Shown: piece by piece, positions 17,704 to 26,960 of the stretch
How positions within the stretch are numbered: position 1 is the stretch's first letter
Layout of the letters: each line of letters begins with the position of its first letter
Assembly (NCBI RefSeq): GCF_000161835.1
Contig: NZ_GG697169.2
Coordinates: forward strand, 357,852-421,851
Direction: 5' to 3'
DNA from: Thalassobium sp. R2A62
GTDB taxonomy: Bacteria; Pseudomonadota; Alphaproteobacteria; Rhodobacterales; Rhodobacteraceae
DNA: 64,000 nt
Made by a program: the position numbers and the translations under genes
The notes under the pieces: generated by a model
What the model saw: only the letters and a program-made list of their open reading frames with translations
What the model was told of the DNA's origin: nothing
Databases searched by the model: none

Positions 17704-18636
17704 ATGCCGGAACCTGCAGTACTTGACCACCACCCCACAACATCCAGCACCACGCCACTGCACCTGATCCAAAAGCGGCTTCCACTACGGGTGTTGTCGC
17801 AGGCAGACTGGGATCAGTGGACCACAAAGGGCTATGTGATCGTGCGCCAAGCCGTCCTGCAGGAAAACGTTGAACGCTTGACCGAAGTACTTTGGCAGTT
17901 CGACGAAAAGGATCCACACGATCAATCCACTTGGTACGCGCCACAGCGCCGCGATCATAAGATGACAGAGCTTAACAACACCGGAATGCTGGAAATCTAC
18001 AATCATCAGTGCCTTTGGGATAATCGTACGGAACAGCGGGTCTATGATATTTTCGTCGATATCTGGGATCGCGAAGATCTTTGGGTCACGATCGACCGTG
18101 CCAATCTCAACCCCCCCAAGAAAGTCAAAGGAAACCTGGATGGGTTCATTCATTGGGATGTGGATACATCGCTTGATCCACTACCAATTGGTGTCCAGGG
18201 CGTTCTGAGTCTGATGCCTCAGGATGAGGAAACAGGTGGCTTTCAGTGCGTTCCGTACTTATTTGAGCACTTTGAGGAATGGAAGGCGACGCAACCAGCA
18301 GATCGAGATCCCATGCACCCTGATATGGCAGGAATGTTGCGAGAAAACATCGAAATGGATCCAGGGGATTTGCTGGTTTTCAATACACTTTTGGCGCATG
18401 GTGTGCGACCCAATCACTCTGGAAATCGGCCGAGAATGGCGCAGTATATTTCGATGCATCCCGCAGAAGCCGATAACGAGGTTGAGCGTGAGGAACGTGT
18501 TCGACTTTGGCGAGAGCAAGACCACCCCAAAAGAGACGCCTTCCCGGGCGATCCTCGCGAATGGGAAAAGAACAATGCGGAGGTCGCAAAGCTGACCGAT
18601 CTGGGACAAAAGCTGCTTGGGCTTGCTCCATGGTAG
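17704..18636 (+). CDS. Phytanoyl-CoA dioxygenase (PhyH) family protein
   Basis: A 310-residue non-heme Fe(II)/2-oxoglutarate-dependent oxygenase. ATG 17704 is preceded by AAGAGGAGCC. The iron-binding H-x-D is seen in FIHWDVDTSLDP and the distal His in NTLLAHGVRPNHSGNRPRMAQY, where the following Arg binds 2-oxoglutarate. YVIVRQAVLQENVERL near the N-terminus is typical. The enzyme hydroxylates a small molecule, but I cannot tell which. The AraC regulator on one side and the aldo/keto reductase on the other suggest a short catabolic or modification pathway acquired as a cassette. Confidence 0.82.
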   Translation: MPEPAVLDHHPTTSSTTPLHLIQKRLPLRVLSQADWDQWTTKGYVIVRQAVLQENVERLTEVLWQFDEKDPHDQSTWYAPQRRDHKMTELNNTGMLEIYNHQCLWDNRTEQRVYDIFVDIWDREDLWVTIDRANLNPPKKVKGNLDGFIHWDVDTSLDPLPIGVQGVLSLMPQDEETGGFQCVPYLFEHFEEWKATQPADRDPMHPDMAGMLRENIEMDPGDLLVFNTLLAHGVRPNHSGNRPRMAQYISMHPAEADNEVEREERVRLWREQDHPKRDAFPGDPREWEKNNAEVAKLTDLGQKLLGLAPW

Positions 18637-18702
18637 CTCGAACAAGAGTGCAGTGGTCGGGAACTAATAAAGTGACTAGTTTGCTGACGCTGAAATAAAG
18701 CA

Positions 18703-19521
18703 ATGGGAATTTTTCAGCAAAGAACCTTCCAAAGAGGATTTGGAACATTTCCATTGGCCGGAAGCGAAGCGCGGAAAGCGATCGCGACAGCTGTTGAAGT
18801 TGGCTATCGCGCATTTGACACAGCGCAATGGTACGGAAACGAAGTTGAAACAGGTTTGGCAATTGCTGAGGCCGGAATTCCGCTTTCGGATTTCCTCATA
18901 ACCACCAAAGTTCATCCTGAAAGAATGAACGCTAAATCCTTCATTCCATCGGTAAGACAAAGCCTGTCCAACCTTGGCGTTGACTGCGTTGACGTCCTTT
19001 TGCTGCACTGGCCGCCGATTGATGGCGATGTTGTTCCTTCTTTGAAGCTGCTACTGGAGGCCAAAGAACTGGGTTTGGCCCGGCACATCGGTGTCTCAAA
19101 CTATACTGTTGCGATGCTCAAAACCGCAATCGACGTACTTGGTGAACCACCCGTTACAAACCAAGTCGAATTTCACCCGCTTTTAGATCAATCTCGGCTT
19201 CTAAATGGTGCAAGCGATCTCGGTGTACCTGTTTCTTCGTATTGCTCGGTCGCCCGTGGCCGCGTCTTCGAATTCCCGGAGATCTCAGAAATTGGTGTCA
19301 AGTACGGAAAATTAGCGGCCCAAGTCGTGCTAAAGTGGATTTTGCAGAAAGGTGTGAGCCTAAACACGATGTCGACAAAGTCCAAAAACATCCGTGCAAA
19401 CTTCGACATCATGAATTTCGAATTATCCAACGTCGATGTCGCGAGGATCGATGCGTTGAACGCAACCAATTATCGGATCGTAGGCAAAACCGATAACGCT
19501 TTCGTGCCTGAGTGGGACTAG
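18703..19521 (+). CDS. Aldo/keto reductase
   Basis: A 272-residue NAD(P)H-dependent reductase with the (beta/alpha)8 fold. Catalytic residues are visible: Asp and Tyr in GYRAFDTAQWYGNE (residues about 37-50), Lys in FLITTKVHPE and His in VLLLHWPP. NQVEFHPLLDQ and the C-terminal cofactor region (VSLNTMSTKS, where IP(K/R) is usual) follow. It starts 66 bases after PhyH and is probably in the same operon. The substrate is unknown; likely an aldehyde or ketone produced or consumed with the PhyH reaction. It is similar to 2,5-diketo-D-gluconate reductases (DkgB-like) in general design. Confidence 0.88.
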   Translation: MGIFQQRTFQRGFGTFPLAGSEARKAIATAVEVGYRAFDTAQWYGNEVETGLAIAEAGIPLSDFLITTKVHPERMNAKSFIPSVRQSLSNLGVDCVDVLLLHWPPIDGDVVPSLKLLLEAKELGLARHIGVSNYTVAMLKTAIDVLGEPPVTNQVEFHPLLDQSRLLNGASDLGVPVSSYCSVARGRVFEFPEISEIGVKYGKLAAQVVLKWILQKGVSLNTMSTKSKNIRANFDIMNFELSNVDVARIDALNATNYRIVGKTDNAFVPEWD

Positions 19522-20142
19522 CTCGCACGAATCTCTGTCACCAAAACATCAGCCCGACACGCGCGGCTTTGCAACCCATCGCTGCATGACACAGCAGCAA
19601 CAGACGCCGCACGAATTGCGTATCATCTGACTTTGAGTGTAGCCTAGCCGAGCTTTTGAGACAATTGCGTTGCTACTATAGCTTGTCTCGGAGAACCCCG
19701 TAAGGGGTCTGGCCGTTGTGCGCATTTTGCTTAATTGTCACTCCATCAAGCTAGAGACATATTGGTGAAGGTCGACTGTTATCACCGTCGCTATGTCCCG
19801 CAAAGCAGACATCGGGGCAGAATGTAGCAAAGGGCTGCTTCCCACCGTTTCCACCTTGGGCGGAGTGGTTAGCAACTATGGTTCGGGGTATGCGCTGGAG
19901 GTCATGCAGGAGCACATATTGCAGGTATGGGTGGAGTGATGGCGAAGTGGACAAGTGACAGGTCTGAGCAGACTTTCAACCAAAGCGCAGCGAATGGCAG
20001 AAATGAGCCCAGAGCCACCGATGCTGCATGGTGCACGAATAACGGCTTTGATCGAGTAGAACCCATGAGTTTTAAAGCTTAGACCTCGCTGAACAAAAAG
20101 AAAAGTTCTCTGTTTGCCAACGCAGATCGGTCAGATCCTTGA
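19522..20142. other. Gene-free stretch
   Basis: I find no convincing coding frame on either strand. A small inverted element ACCCCGTAAGGGGT lies at about 19694-19707. The rest reads like eroded sequence between two acquired cassettes, with no complete insertion-sequence ends seen. Confidence 0.5.
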
Positions 20143-20865
20143 TTAATCTGACACCAGGATAGCCACTAAATCATCTTGGGGTTGCTGGCGCACGTCCATA
20201 TCGAGGCCGTTCTGAATGTGGTTCAAGTGAGATATGAGAAGCTGTTCAGCATTTTCTGGGTCCTGTGACTGGATCGCCTTTAGAATGTTGCTGTGTTCGT
20301 CATCCGGGCAGCTTGCATTTTGTGATGATCCAAAGAGGCCAACAATCAGCGATGTCCGCGTTACCAGTTCGCGCATCATTCGAAAGATAAATTTATTGCT
20401 CGTTGCTTGGGCGAGTTTGGTGTGAAATTCGCCAGATAACCGGATGATTTCTGTGCGCTCGTTTCGCGCGCGGGCGGCCTCTTCTAACGCAATATGATCG
20501 ACAAGAACGGTCAGATCAAGATCACTTGCGTTCTGCGCCAGCAATCGAACGAGCGGTGGTTCGATCAACAACCTTGCGGCGAAGACGTCGGTCGCTTCGG
20601 ACTTGTCGGGACAGGCGACATAGGCCCCACGGTTTGACTGCAACTCTACGATGCCTTGACTTGAGAGCAGCAAAAGGGCGCGCCGAATGCGCATCCGACC
20701 AACGCCAAACGTCTCGCACAGGCGCGCTTCGCTCAGTTTGGTGTTTGGTGCCAAACGTTGTTCCATCACCGCTTTGTAGATGCGCTCAACAATAAAATTT
20801 TCATCTGATCCCGGATTAGTCTCCGTCTTACCGATGCTGTTTTGATGATGAGTAGAGGACACCAT
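20143..20865 (-). CDS. GntR-family (FCD/FadR-type) regulator
   Basis: A 240-residue repressor. The N-terminal winged helix-turn-helix is typical: IYKAVMEQRLAPNTKLSEAR, then LCETFGVGRMRIRRALLLLS, and NRGAYVACP. The C-terminal all-helical FCD ligand domain includes FHTKLAQATSNKFIFRMMRE and DDEHSNILKAIQSQDPENA, with His residues likely to bind a metal. It is divergent from the transporter-racemase operon, which it most likely represses; a 12-base palindrome lies between them. The ligand is probably the transported compound, perhaps a hydantoin or allantoin derivative. Confidence 0.9.
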   Translation of the reverse strand: MVSSTHHQNSIGKTETNPGSDENFIVERIYKAVMEQRLAPNTKLSEARLCETFGVGRMRIRRALLLLSSQGIVELQSNRGAYVACPDKSEATDVFAARLLIEPPLVRLLAQNASDLDLTVLVDHIALEEAARARNERTEIIRLSGEFHTKLAQATSNKFIFRMMRELVTRTSLIVGLFGSSQNASCPDDEHSNILKAIQSQDPENAEQLLISHLNHIQNGLDMDVRQQPQDDLVAILVSD

Positions 20866-20982
20866 GTCACTTTCAAAGTTGAATAATTCTGCGGCCTCGT
20901 TGGCTTTACATGCTTAAACTTTAATCTGTCTAAGGCCAAGCGTTAGGCTTTGTCGACGAAAATGCTAACTGTGTTGACAAAA

Positions 20983-20994
20983 ATTGTTAACAAT
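20983..20994. promoter_or_regulatory. Candidate GntR operator
   Basis: A perfect 12-base palindrome, ATTGTTAACAAT, immediately follows a TTGACA-like -35 element (20973-20979) between the divergent regulator and transporter genes. Confidence 0.55.
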
Positions 20995-21091
20995 CGTGAA
21001 CTGATGGCGCGGCAGACATGGGGATTCCATCTAACTGCCGGTCAATAATAGCGCGAAACGCGTCGAAAATGAACTCAACGGGAGTTAAGAC

Positions 21092-22279
21092 ATGCAAAGA
21101 CGATTACTTATGAAGGCGGTTCTTACCGCTGCAACATTGACTGCATTTGGGTCGACTGCTGCCCTCGCAGAAAACCCTGTCCTGAAAATTGGATTTGTTG
21201 GCGTGACCAGCGGTCCGGCTGCGGCTTGGGGTATCTCAAACCAGCGCTCCATGGAAGCGCGTGCGGCTTGGATCAATGAGACCGGCGGCTACACCATCGG
21301 CAGTACAACCTACAACATTGAAATCGTTTCCTTTGATGACCAGAAAGACCCCAAGCGCGCCATCGCGGGCATGGAGAAAATGGCACAAGAAGGCATCCAC
21401 TATGTTGTCGGACCAAACGTTGACGACGGGGCAGCAGCTGTGCGTCCGGTCGCCGAAGCCAACGACATCATGTACTTCCCTTATGCGTTCCCGAAAGAGC
21501 TTTATTCAGCGCCTGCGTCGAACGCTGTGCTGGGCATGATTGCCAACTACCAGTCAGGCCCCGCGATTTATAAGCACTTGATGGAAAACGAAGGTGTCAA
21601 AACGGTTGCCTTCATTGCCGCAAACGAATCCGATCCGCTCAGCCAGCGTGACGGCGGGGTGGCCGCAGCCAAGGAACTGGGTCTGGAAGTTGTGTCCGAC
21701 AGCGTCACGTATCAAGTCGATACAACGGACTTCACGCCTGTGCTGACACCAATCCTGCGCACGCGCCCTGATCTGCTGGTGCTCTCCGGTGTTTCACCTG
21801 CCAACGCTCCACAGCTTATCCGCTCCGCGCGTGAGTTGGGCTTTGAGGGTCTGATCTCCACTGAAACCGCACAGGATGCAGGCGTTCTGGCGGAAGGTGC
21901 CGGTGATTTGGCCAATGGCTTTATCTCCGTTGGTGGCGCGTCCACACCGGAACTGGCCTCGCCGATGATGAATGAATTCGTAGAGCGGTACACATCCATG
22001 TTTGGGGAGTATAATGACGAATCCAACACCAAGGTCTACGCGCTCGAGTATATCCTTGAGACGATCAAAGCCACGCCCGAAGCCATCGAAAACGTGGCGG
22101 CCTTCCAAGCGTCCATGGACAGCTTTGAAGCACCAAACCCCTATATGAACGGTGATGAAAAGCTGCGCTACGTGGGTATGAGCTCTTTTGGTCAAAAGCG
22201 TCAGATCGCGGTGCCACTGGTCGTCAACGTCTACCAGGATGGTGCGTTCGAGACGATGTTCATCGCGCGCGTCGACTAA
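21092..22279 (+). CDS. ABC transporter substrate-binding protein (LIV type)
   Basis: A 395-residue periplasmic type I binding protein. The signal peptide (MQRRLLMKAVLTAATLTAFG ... ALAEN) is cleaved after about residue 27. The mature start LKIGFVGVTSGPAAAWGISN matches the branched-chain amino-acid/amide family. FDDQKDPKRAIAGMEKMA and VGPNVDDGAAAVRPVAEAND are the usual early motifs. ATG 21092 has GGGAG upstream. The operon continues with two permeases, two ATPases and a racemase. The family binds amino acids, urea, amides and aromatics; the racemase and the regulator suggest a hydantoin- or ureide-type ligand here, by inference. Confidence 0.9.
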   Translation: MQRRLLMKAVLTAATLTAFGSTAALAENPVLKIGFVGVTSGPAAAWGISNQRSMEARAAWINETGGYTIGSTTYNIEIVSFDDQKDPKRAIAGMEKMAQEGIHYVVGPNVDDGAAAVRPVAEANDIMYFPYAFPKELYSAPASNAVLGMIANYQSGPAIYKHLMENEGVKTVAFIAANESDPLSQRDGGVAAAKELGLEVVSDSVTYQVDTTDFTPVLTPILRTRPDLLVLSGVSPANAPQLIRSARELGFEGLISTETAQDAGVLAEGAGDLANGFISVGGASTPELASPMMNEFVERYTSMFGEYNDESNTKVYALEYILETIKATPEAIENVAAFQASMDSFEAPNPYMNGDEKLRYVGMSSFGQKRQIAVPLVVNVYQDGAFETMFIARVD

Positions 22280-22303
22280 ACCACGTTCTATGACACACTG
22301 CTT

Positions 22304-22350
22304 CCGGCTTCGGCCGGGATCAGTCCCTATCTGCCGGCAAGGCCGGTTTT
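22304..22350 (+). repeat. Paired stem-loops between binding protein and permease genes
   Basis: Two GC-rich hairpins, CCGGC-ttcg-GCCGG (22304-22317) and CCGGC-aag-GCCGG followed by TTTT (22334-22350). They may act as a partial terminator or mRNA-stability element that keeps binding-protein levels above permease levels. Confidence 0.65.
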
Positions 22351-22371
22351 AATCACAGAAAGAAAGTGCTC

Positions 22372-23241
22372 ATGGAACAGGTAATGGCCAATGGAGTCTA
22401 TCTGGGTTCCCAGTATGCGATGATCGCACTGGGATTGACCCTGATTTTCGCCTTGATGAATGTTCTCAACTTTGCCCATGGGCAGATGTATGTCATTGGC
22501 GGATTTGTGACATATACGTTCTACGGACAATGGGGCGTGCCATTTGTATTGGCGCTTTTCATGTCATGCATCACCTTGGCTATTGTCGGCGCGCTGATTG
22601 AACGATACCTGTTCGCTCCAGTGATCAAAGGGTCTGCACGCGAAGAGAGCACGATGCTTCTTGCGGCGGGTATCGCCTTTTTGCTGGATGCCCTGATCCT
22701 TTTGATCTTCGGCGAAAAGCAGCGTGGCGTTCCCAAGATCGTTGACGGGGTTTTCAACTGGGATTTCCGTCTGATCATGCCTTACGACCGCATATTGATC
22801 TGTATTCTGGCCATTCTCTCTATCGTCGCTTTCATCGCCTTGATGCAATATTCTAAGACGGGCCGCGCGCTGCGTGCGTTGGCACAAGACAGGACAGCCG
22901 CACAACTTATGGGCGTCAACGTGGACCGCTATTCGATGATCGGCTTCGCGCTTGGCGCCATGCTAGCGGGTCTTGTTGGTGGCTTGCTCGTCACCATTAC
23001 AGGCATCAACCTTGGCATGGGCGGCCCGACGTCGATCAAGGCCTTTATGATGGTGATGATCGGGGGCGCAGGGGTCATCTCGGGCGCCATCTGGGGCGGC
23101 TTCATTCTGGGCTTTATGGAAGCGTTTGGCCTCGCCTATCTGTCGCAATATGGCGATATCACATATCTGCTGATTTTCGTATCACTGATGATTTTCCTCG
23201 CTATCCGGCCTCAGGGTCTGATGGGTAAACCTTGGGGTTGA
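22372..23241 (+). CDS. LivH-type ABC permease
   Basis: A 289-residue inner-membrane permease from ATG 22372 (MEQVMANGVYLGSQYAM); a GTG two codons earlier is possible. Multiple hydrophobic helices and the conserved motifs LTLIFALMNVLNFAHGQMYV and GRALRALAQDRTAAQLMGVN (the cytoplasmic coupling loop) identify LivH. FGLAYLSQYGDITYLLIFV and IRPQGLMGKPWG close the protein. It is co-transcribed with LivM, 4 bases downstream, and works as a heterodimer with it. Confidence 0.92.
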   Translation: MEQVMANGVYLGSQYAMIALGLTLIFALMNVLNFAHGQMYVIGGFVTYTFYGQWGVPFVLALFMSCITLAIVGALIERYLFAPVIKGSAREESTMLLAAGIAFLLDALILLIFGEKQRGVPKIVDGVFNWDFRLIMPYDRILICILAILSIVAFIALMQYSKTGRALRALAQDRTAAQLMGVNVDRYSMIGFALGAMLAGLVGGLLVTITGINLGMGGPTSIKAFMMVMIGGAGVISGAIWGGFILGFMEAFGLAYLSQYGDITYLLIFVSLMIFLAIRPQGLMGKPWG

Positions 23242-23245
23242 TCGC

Positions 23246-24226
23246 ATGCTGAACTTCTCAAAAACTCAAATAATGGGCGTTGTTGCCTTTCTGGCTATCT
23301 TCTTCGTAGGCGTCCCTGTCCTGATCGCGGCGACTGGCCGGTGGGACTTTTACTTTACCCTGACTTCCGTGGCGCTTCTGGCGATTGCGAGTGCGGGGGT
23401 CTGGCTGACGTTTTATATCGGCCGCATCAACATCGGACAGGGTGCGTTTGCCCTTGTCGGGGCCTATGTCTCGGCCATCCTGGTGGTAAAGACGGGGTGG
23501 TCTTTCTGGCTCTCTTTGCCTGCGGCAGGATTGTTCGCGGCTCTTGTTGCCGTTCTCATTGGCTTGCCCATCTTGCGGCTGCGTGGGGTCTATTTTGCGA
23601 TGATCACACTGGTGCTGACCCAAGTGGCCACATTGACCGCGCTGGCCTTGCCAATCACGAACGGCGCCAAGGGCATTACCAGTATTCCACTGCCCGGTGC
23701 GATCTCGATCTTTAGTATGCCGCTAGTTCCTGATTTCTCCACTTTGGAAAACGCGCGGATGGCCTTCTACTTTACGGCCATTATCTTGATGATCATCACC
23801 TATGCCGCGCTCTACCGATTGGTGAACTCGCGCCTTGGTCACTTATGCCGCTCCATGCAGCAAAATGAGGAACTCGCCAGCTCGATTGGGGTGAACATCA
23901 CCTATATCCGGATTTTGATTTTCGCGATCTCCAGCTTTTTCGGTGGCATCGGTGGCGCGATGTTCGGGTCGATCTCACAGTCTGTCTACCCTGCCACCTT
24001 CGTGGTGAAAGACAGCGTAGATTTCATGCTGAACTGCTTCCTTGGTGGCCTTGGCTATGTATTTGGCCCGATGCTTGGCACGCTGGCGCTCTACTTTGGC
24101 TGGGACCTACTGTTCGAATTCGGCAAATACCAGATGCTGATCTATGCAACACTCCTGATAATTATCATCCGCTTCCTGCCCAACGGCTTGCTGAGTATCC
24201 GTCTCGGCAAAGGAGGTGTCAAATGA
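23246..24226 (+). CDS. LivM-type ABC permease
   Basis: A 326-residue inner-membrane permease with about nine hydrophobic segments. The LivM signature is visible as YIGRINIGQGAFALVGAYVS and LRGVYFAMITLVLTQV, and the coupling loop as HLCRSMQQNEELASSIGVNI. The C-terminus RFLPNGLLSIRLGKGG is standard. It overlaps the following ATPase gene by four bases (ATGA), indicating coupled translation. It pairs with LivH to form the translocation channel for the same ligand. Confidence 0.92.
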   Translation: MLNFSKTQIMGVVAFLAIFFVGVPVLIAATGRWDFYFTLTSVALLAIASAGVWLTFYIGRINIGQGAFALVGAYVSAILVVKTGWSFWLSLPAAGLFAALVAVLIGLPILRLRGVYFAMITLVLTQVATLTALALPITNGAKGITSIPLPGAISIFSMPLVPDFSTLENARMAFYFTAIILMIITYAALYRLVNSRLGHLCRSMQQNEELASSIGVNITYIRILIFAISSFFGGIGGAMFGSISQSVYPATFVVKDSVDFMLNCFLGGLGYVFGPMLGTLALYFGWDLLFEFGKYQMLIYATLLIIIIRFLPNGLLSIRLGKGGVK

Positions 24227-25005
24227 GTGCGCTTCTTCAGGTCAAGAATGTCACCAAGCGTTACGGTGGTCTGACGGCGAATAATGATATCAGCTTTGAT
24301 GTGGCAGAGAACGAAATTCTGTCCGTCATCGGACCGAACGGCGCGGGGAAATCCACGCTGTTCAAGATGATCACCTCCTTCACGCCGACATCCAGCGGAG
24401 AGGTAATCTATCGCGGTGAGCGTATCTCCAACCTCAAACCACATATCGTGGCGCGCAAGGGGGTCGTTCGCACGTTTCAGGAAACCACCATTTTCAAAAG
24501 CATGACCGTGCGCGAAAGCGTAGTGGTGGCTCAGCATCTGCGCGCCAAGGCCTCGCTCGCGGGTTACTTCTGGGGGTCCAAGACGGCCAGAGACGATGTC
24601 ACCACGTTTGAAAAATATGCGGATGAGTTGCTGGAGTTTCTCGGTATGTCGCCGATCAGTGGTGAACAGGCCAGCAATCTGCCGCAGGGTAGCCTGCGCG
24701 CGCTTGGCATTGCGATCGGCCTTGCGACAGACCCAAAGGTGCTGCTGCTGGATGAACCCTTTGCCGGCATGAACCACGACGAGACCATGAATATGGTCAA
24801 TTTGGTACGTTCGGTGCGCAACGAACGCGGGGTGACGGTCATGCTGGTTGAACACGACATGCCCGCGGTTATGAAAATCTCGGACCGGATTGTTGTGCTG
24901 AACTTTGGCGAAAAGATCGCCGAAGGCACGCCTTCGGAAATCCAGAACAATGAAAAAGTCATCGAGGCCTATCTGGGCAGCGTCGACGACGAGATCGGAA
25001 TGTAG
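24223..25005 (+). CDS. LivG-type ABC ATPase
   Basis: A 260-residue ATPase peripheral to the inner membrane. Walker A is GPNGAGKST (residues about 38-46), the Q-loop FQETTIF follows, the signature motif is degenerate (LPQGSLRALGIAIGLAT where LSGGQ is usual), Walker B is VLLLDEPFAGM, and the switch His is in LVEHDM. The C-terminal EGTPSEIQNNEKVIEAYLG is typical of LivG. The degenerate signature (QGSLR) is common in this subfamily. Confidence 0.92.
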   Translation: MSALLQVKNVTKRYGGLTANNDISFDVAENEILSVIGPNGAGKSTLFKMITSFTPTSSGEVIYRGERISNLKPHIVARKGVVRTFQETTIFKSMTVRESVVVAQHLRAKASLAGYFWGSKTARDDVTTFEKYADELLEFLGMSPISGEQASNLPQGSLRALGIAIGLATDPKVLLLDEPFAGMNHDETMNMVNLVRSVRNERGVTVMLVEHDMPAVMKISDRIVVLNFGEKIAEGTPSEIQNNEKVIEAYLGSVDDEIGM

Positions 25006-25008
25006 ATC

Positions 25009-25731
25009 ATGACAGCCATGTTAGATTTCAAAGACGTCGAACTTTATTACGATCATGTCTATGCACTCAAAGGTGTTTCCCTGAATGTGAACCAAGGTGA
25101 GACGGTTGCGTTGATCGGAGCCAATGGGGCGGGCAAATCATCAATCCTGCGCGCCATCACCGGTTTGGCGAAGCCTGCCAAGGGATCCGTGACTTTCGAA
25201 GGAGACCGCGTGGACGGCACTGACCCCTCCGACATCGTCAAACGGGGTATCGCAATGGTGCCGGAAGGCCGCCGTGTGTTCCCGTTTATGTCCGTCAAAG
25301 ACAACCTGATGATGGGGGCCTTCACCCGCGCAGACAAGGCCGACATCCAGAACACATTGGACAGCATTCTGACCCGCTTTCCCCGCCTCAAGGAACGATA
25401 TTCTCAGGCGGCGGGCACGCTTTCTGGTGGCGAACAACAGATGATGGTGATTGGCCGCGCGTTGATGGCCAAGCCGAAGCTGTTGTTGCTGGACGAACCG
25501 AGCCTCGGGATCGCGCCCAAATTGGTTCAGGACATCGCGCGCTCGATCGTTGCCATCAACCGCGATGAGGGTGTGTCCGTACTATTGGTGGAGCAAAATT
25601 CACGTATGGCGCTCAGCATTTCGCGCCGCGCCTATGCTATGGCGACCGGAAATGTTGTCATCGAAGGGAACTCCAGGGAATTGCTGCATGATGACCGGAT
25701 CAAGGCTGCCTACCTTGGCGGAGAGGTTTGA
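25009..25731 (+). CDS. LivF-type ABC ATPase
   Basis: A 240-residue ATPase. Walker A GANGAGKSS, then MVPEGRRVFPFMSVKDNL (a LivF hallmark), signature LSGGEQQMM, Walker B LLLLDEPSLGIAP and the switch LVEQNS. It heterodimerises with the LivG-type subunit. Spacing of 3 bases before and 6 after shows one operon running into the racemase gene. All motifs are intact. Confidence 0.93.
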   Translation: MTAMLDFKDVELYYDHVYALKGVSLNVNQGETVALIGANGAGKSSILRAITGLAKPAKGSVTFEGDRVDGTDPSDIVKRGIAMVPEGRRVFPFMSVKDNLMMGAFTRADKADIQNTLDSILTRFPRLKERYSQAAGTLSGGEQQMMVIGRALMAKPKLLLLDEPSLGIAPKLVQDIARSIVAINRDEGVSVLLVEQNSRMALSISRRAYAMATGNVVIEGNSRELLHDDRIKAAYLGGEV

Positions 25732-25737
25732 TTTGAC

Positions 25738-26421
25738 ATGAAAATCCTTGTGATCAACCCCAATACAACCGCATCCATGACAGACAAAATCGCGATTGCA
25801 GCCCGCGCCATCGCCCGTCCTGATACACAAATCGTGACCGCGAACTCGCAAGATGGACCGGCCAGTATTCAAGGCTTTCTGGACGTCGCAACCTGCATTC
25901 CTGGCTTGCTGGCCGAGGTGGCAAAGCATCCGGACGTAGATGCCATCGTCATTGCCTGCTTTGATGATACCGGTGTGGACGCGGTGCGCACGCTAGTGGA
26001 TGTGCCTGTCTTGGGCATTGGCGAGGCCGCCTATCACGCGGCCAGTATGATCGCGAACAAGTTTAGCGTGATCACGACCCTCTCACGCTCCGTGCCCGGC
26101 CTGGAGAATAACTTGATGCTCTACGGGCTTGCCCAAAAATGCGCCCGCGTTCGGGCCACAGATATTCCGGTGTTGAAACTGGAAGAAGGCGATCCGGCGA
26201 CACTGTTCAAAATCAAGTCTGAAATCCGCGAATCCATCGCGCAAGACAACACAGAAGCAATCGTTCTGGGATGTGCGGGGATGACCGATCTGATGGCGCA
26301 GCTCAGCAAGGAATTCGGGCTTCCTGTTATCGATGGCATTGCGGCAGGCGTAACCTTTGCAGAAGCGCTTGTGAACAATCGGTTGCGGACCTCAAAAATC
26401 GGAGCCTATTCGCAGAATTGA
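25738..26421 (+). CDS. Asp/Glu/hydantoin racemase family protein
   Basis: A 227-residue cofactor-independent racemase. The start MKILVINPNTTASMTDKI is the hydantoin-racemase signature. The two catalytic cysteines are visible in AIVIACFDDTGVDAVR (near residue 80) and AIVLGCAGMTDLMAQL (near 180). The family includes hydantoin and allantoin racemases. As the last gene of the transporter operon it suggests uptake and isomerisation of a hydantoin-like ring; no hydantoinase or carbamoylase gene lies nearby, so the downstream pathway must be elsewhere or absent. Confidence 0.85.
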   Translation: MKILVINPNTTASMTDKIAIAARAIARPDTQIVTANSQDGPASIQGFLDVATCIPGLLAEVAKHPDVDAIVIACFDDTGVDAVRTLVDVPVLGIGEAAYHAASMIANKFSVITTLSRSVPGLENNLMLYGLAQKCARVRATDIPVLKLEEGDPATLFKIKSEIRESIAQDNTEAIVLGCAGMTDLMAQLSKEFGLPVIDGIAAGVTFAEALVNNRLRTSKIGAYSQN

Positions 26422-26960
26422 TGACGCGTTTAGCGGCATTCCACTGCATCTTGACGCACATATACTTGGAACTTGTCTGAGCATGCGTGCTCCGAAGCGG
26501 ACCTTGGCACAAGCGCAGCGAAATTGCCCGTCGATCCTTCCTCCATAAACCCGAGACCAGTTCGGGGTACTGAACGACAATCGCGCTCGGCTTGCCCACG
26601 GACAAGTGATCCAGTTCCTGAAGAAGAACCCCCTATACCCCAAGACGAGTAAAATTGGTGCCTCGACCAGCAAGAATTATATCAACCTCTCAGCTACAAA
26701 GGCGACGTCAATCTCGAAGCCAGATTGGGCGAATGGGAAGCCTCCTACAACTTCCACAGACCGAATGGGGCGCACAATGGAAAGGCACCTTACTAAGCGC
26801 TTAGAGAAAAGCTGTAGTGGGCCCTGAAGCGCCCAGCCAGTAACCGCACCTGAGACTGAAACCATCGTAAAGATGGACCAAAGGCAAATCATACACTAAC
26901 TTTAAATACGAACCACTCAAGTGGAGCTGCTCAGAACATTCCTCGGACAGGATAACAAAC
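26422..26960. other. Mobile-element debris
   Basis: No intact gene is seen. The only recognisable piece is the IS481-like transposase end listed separately at 26665-26817. The remaining sequence has frequent stops in all frames. Confidence 0.5.
26665..26817 (+). pseudogene. IS481-like transposase C-terminal remnant
   Basis: Fifty codons of the DDE integrase end remain: DQQELYQPLSYKGDVNLEAR, then LGEWEASYNFHRPNGAHNGK, then APY, a TAA (26794) where Glu is expected, and ALREKL before the natural stop. The YNFHRPHGA(x)NGKTPYEAL(R)E pattern is the hallmark of IS481-family transposases. No upstream catalytic region or terminal inverted repeat was found, so it is a fossil. Confidence 0.75.
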
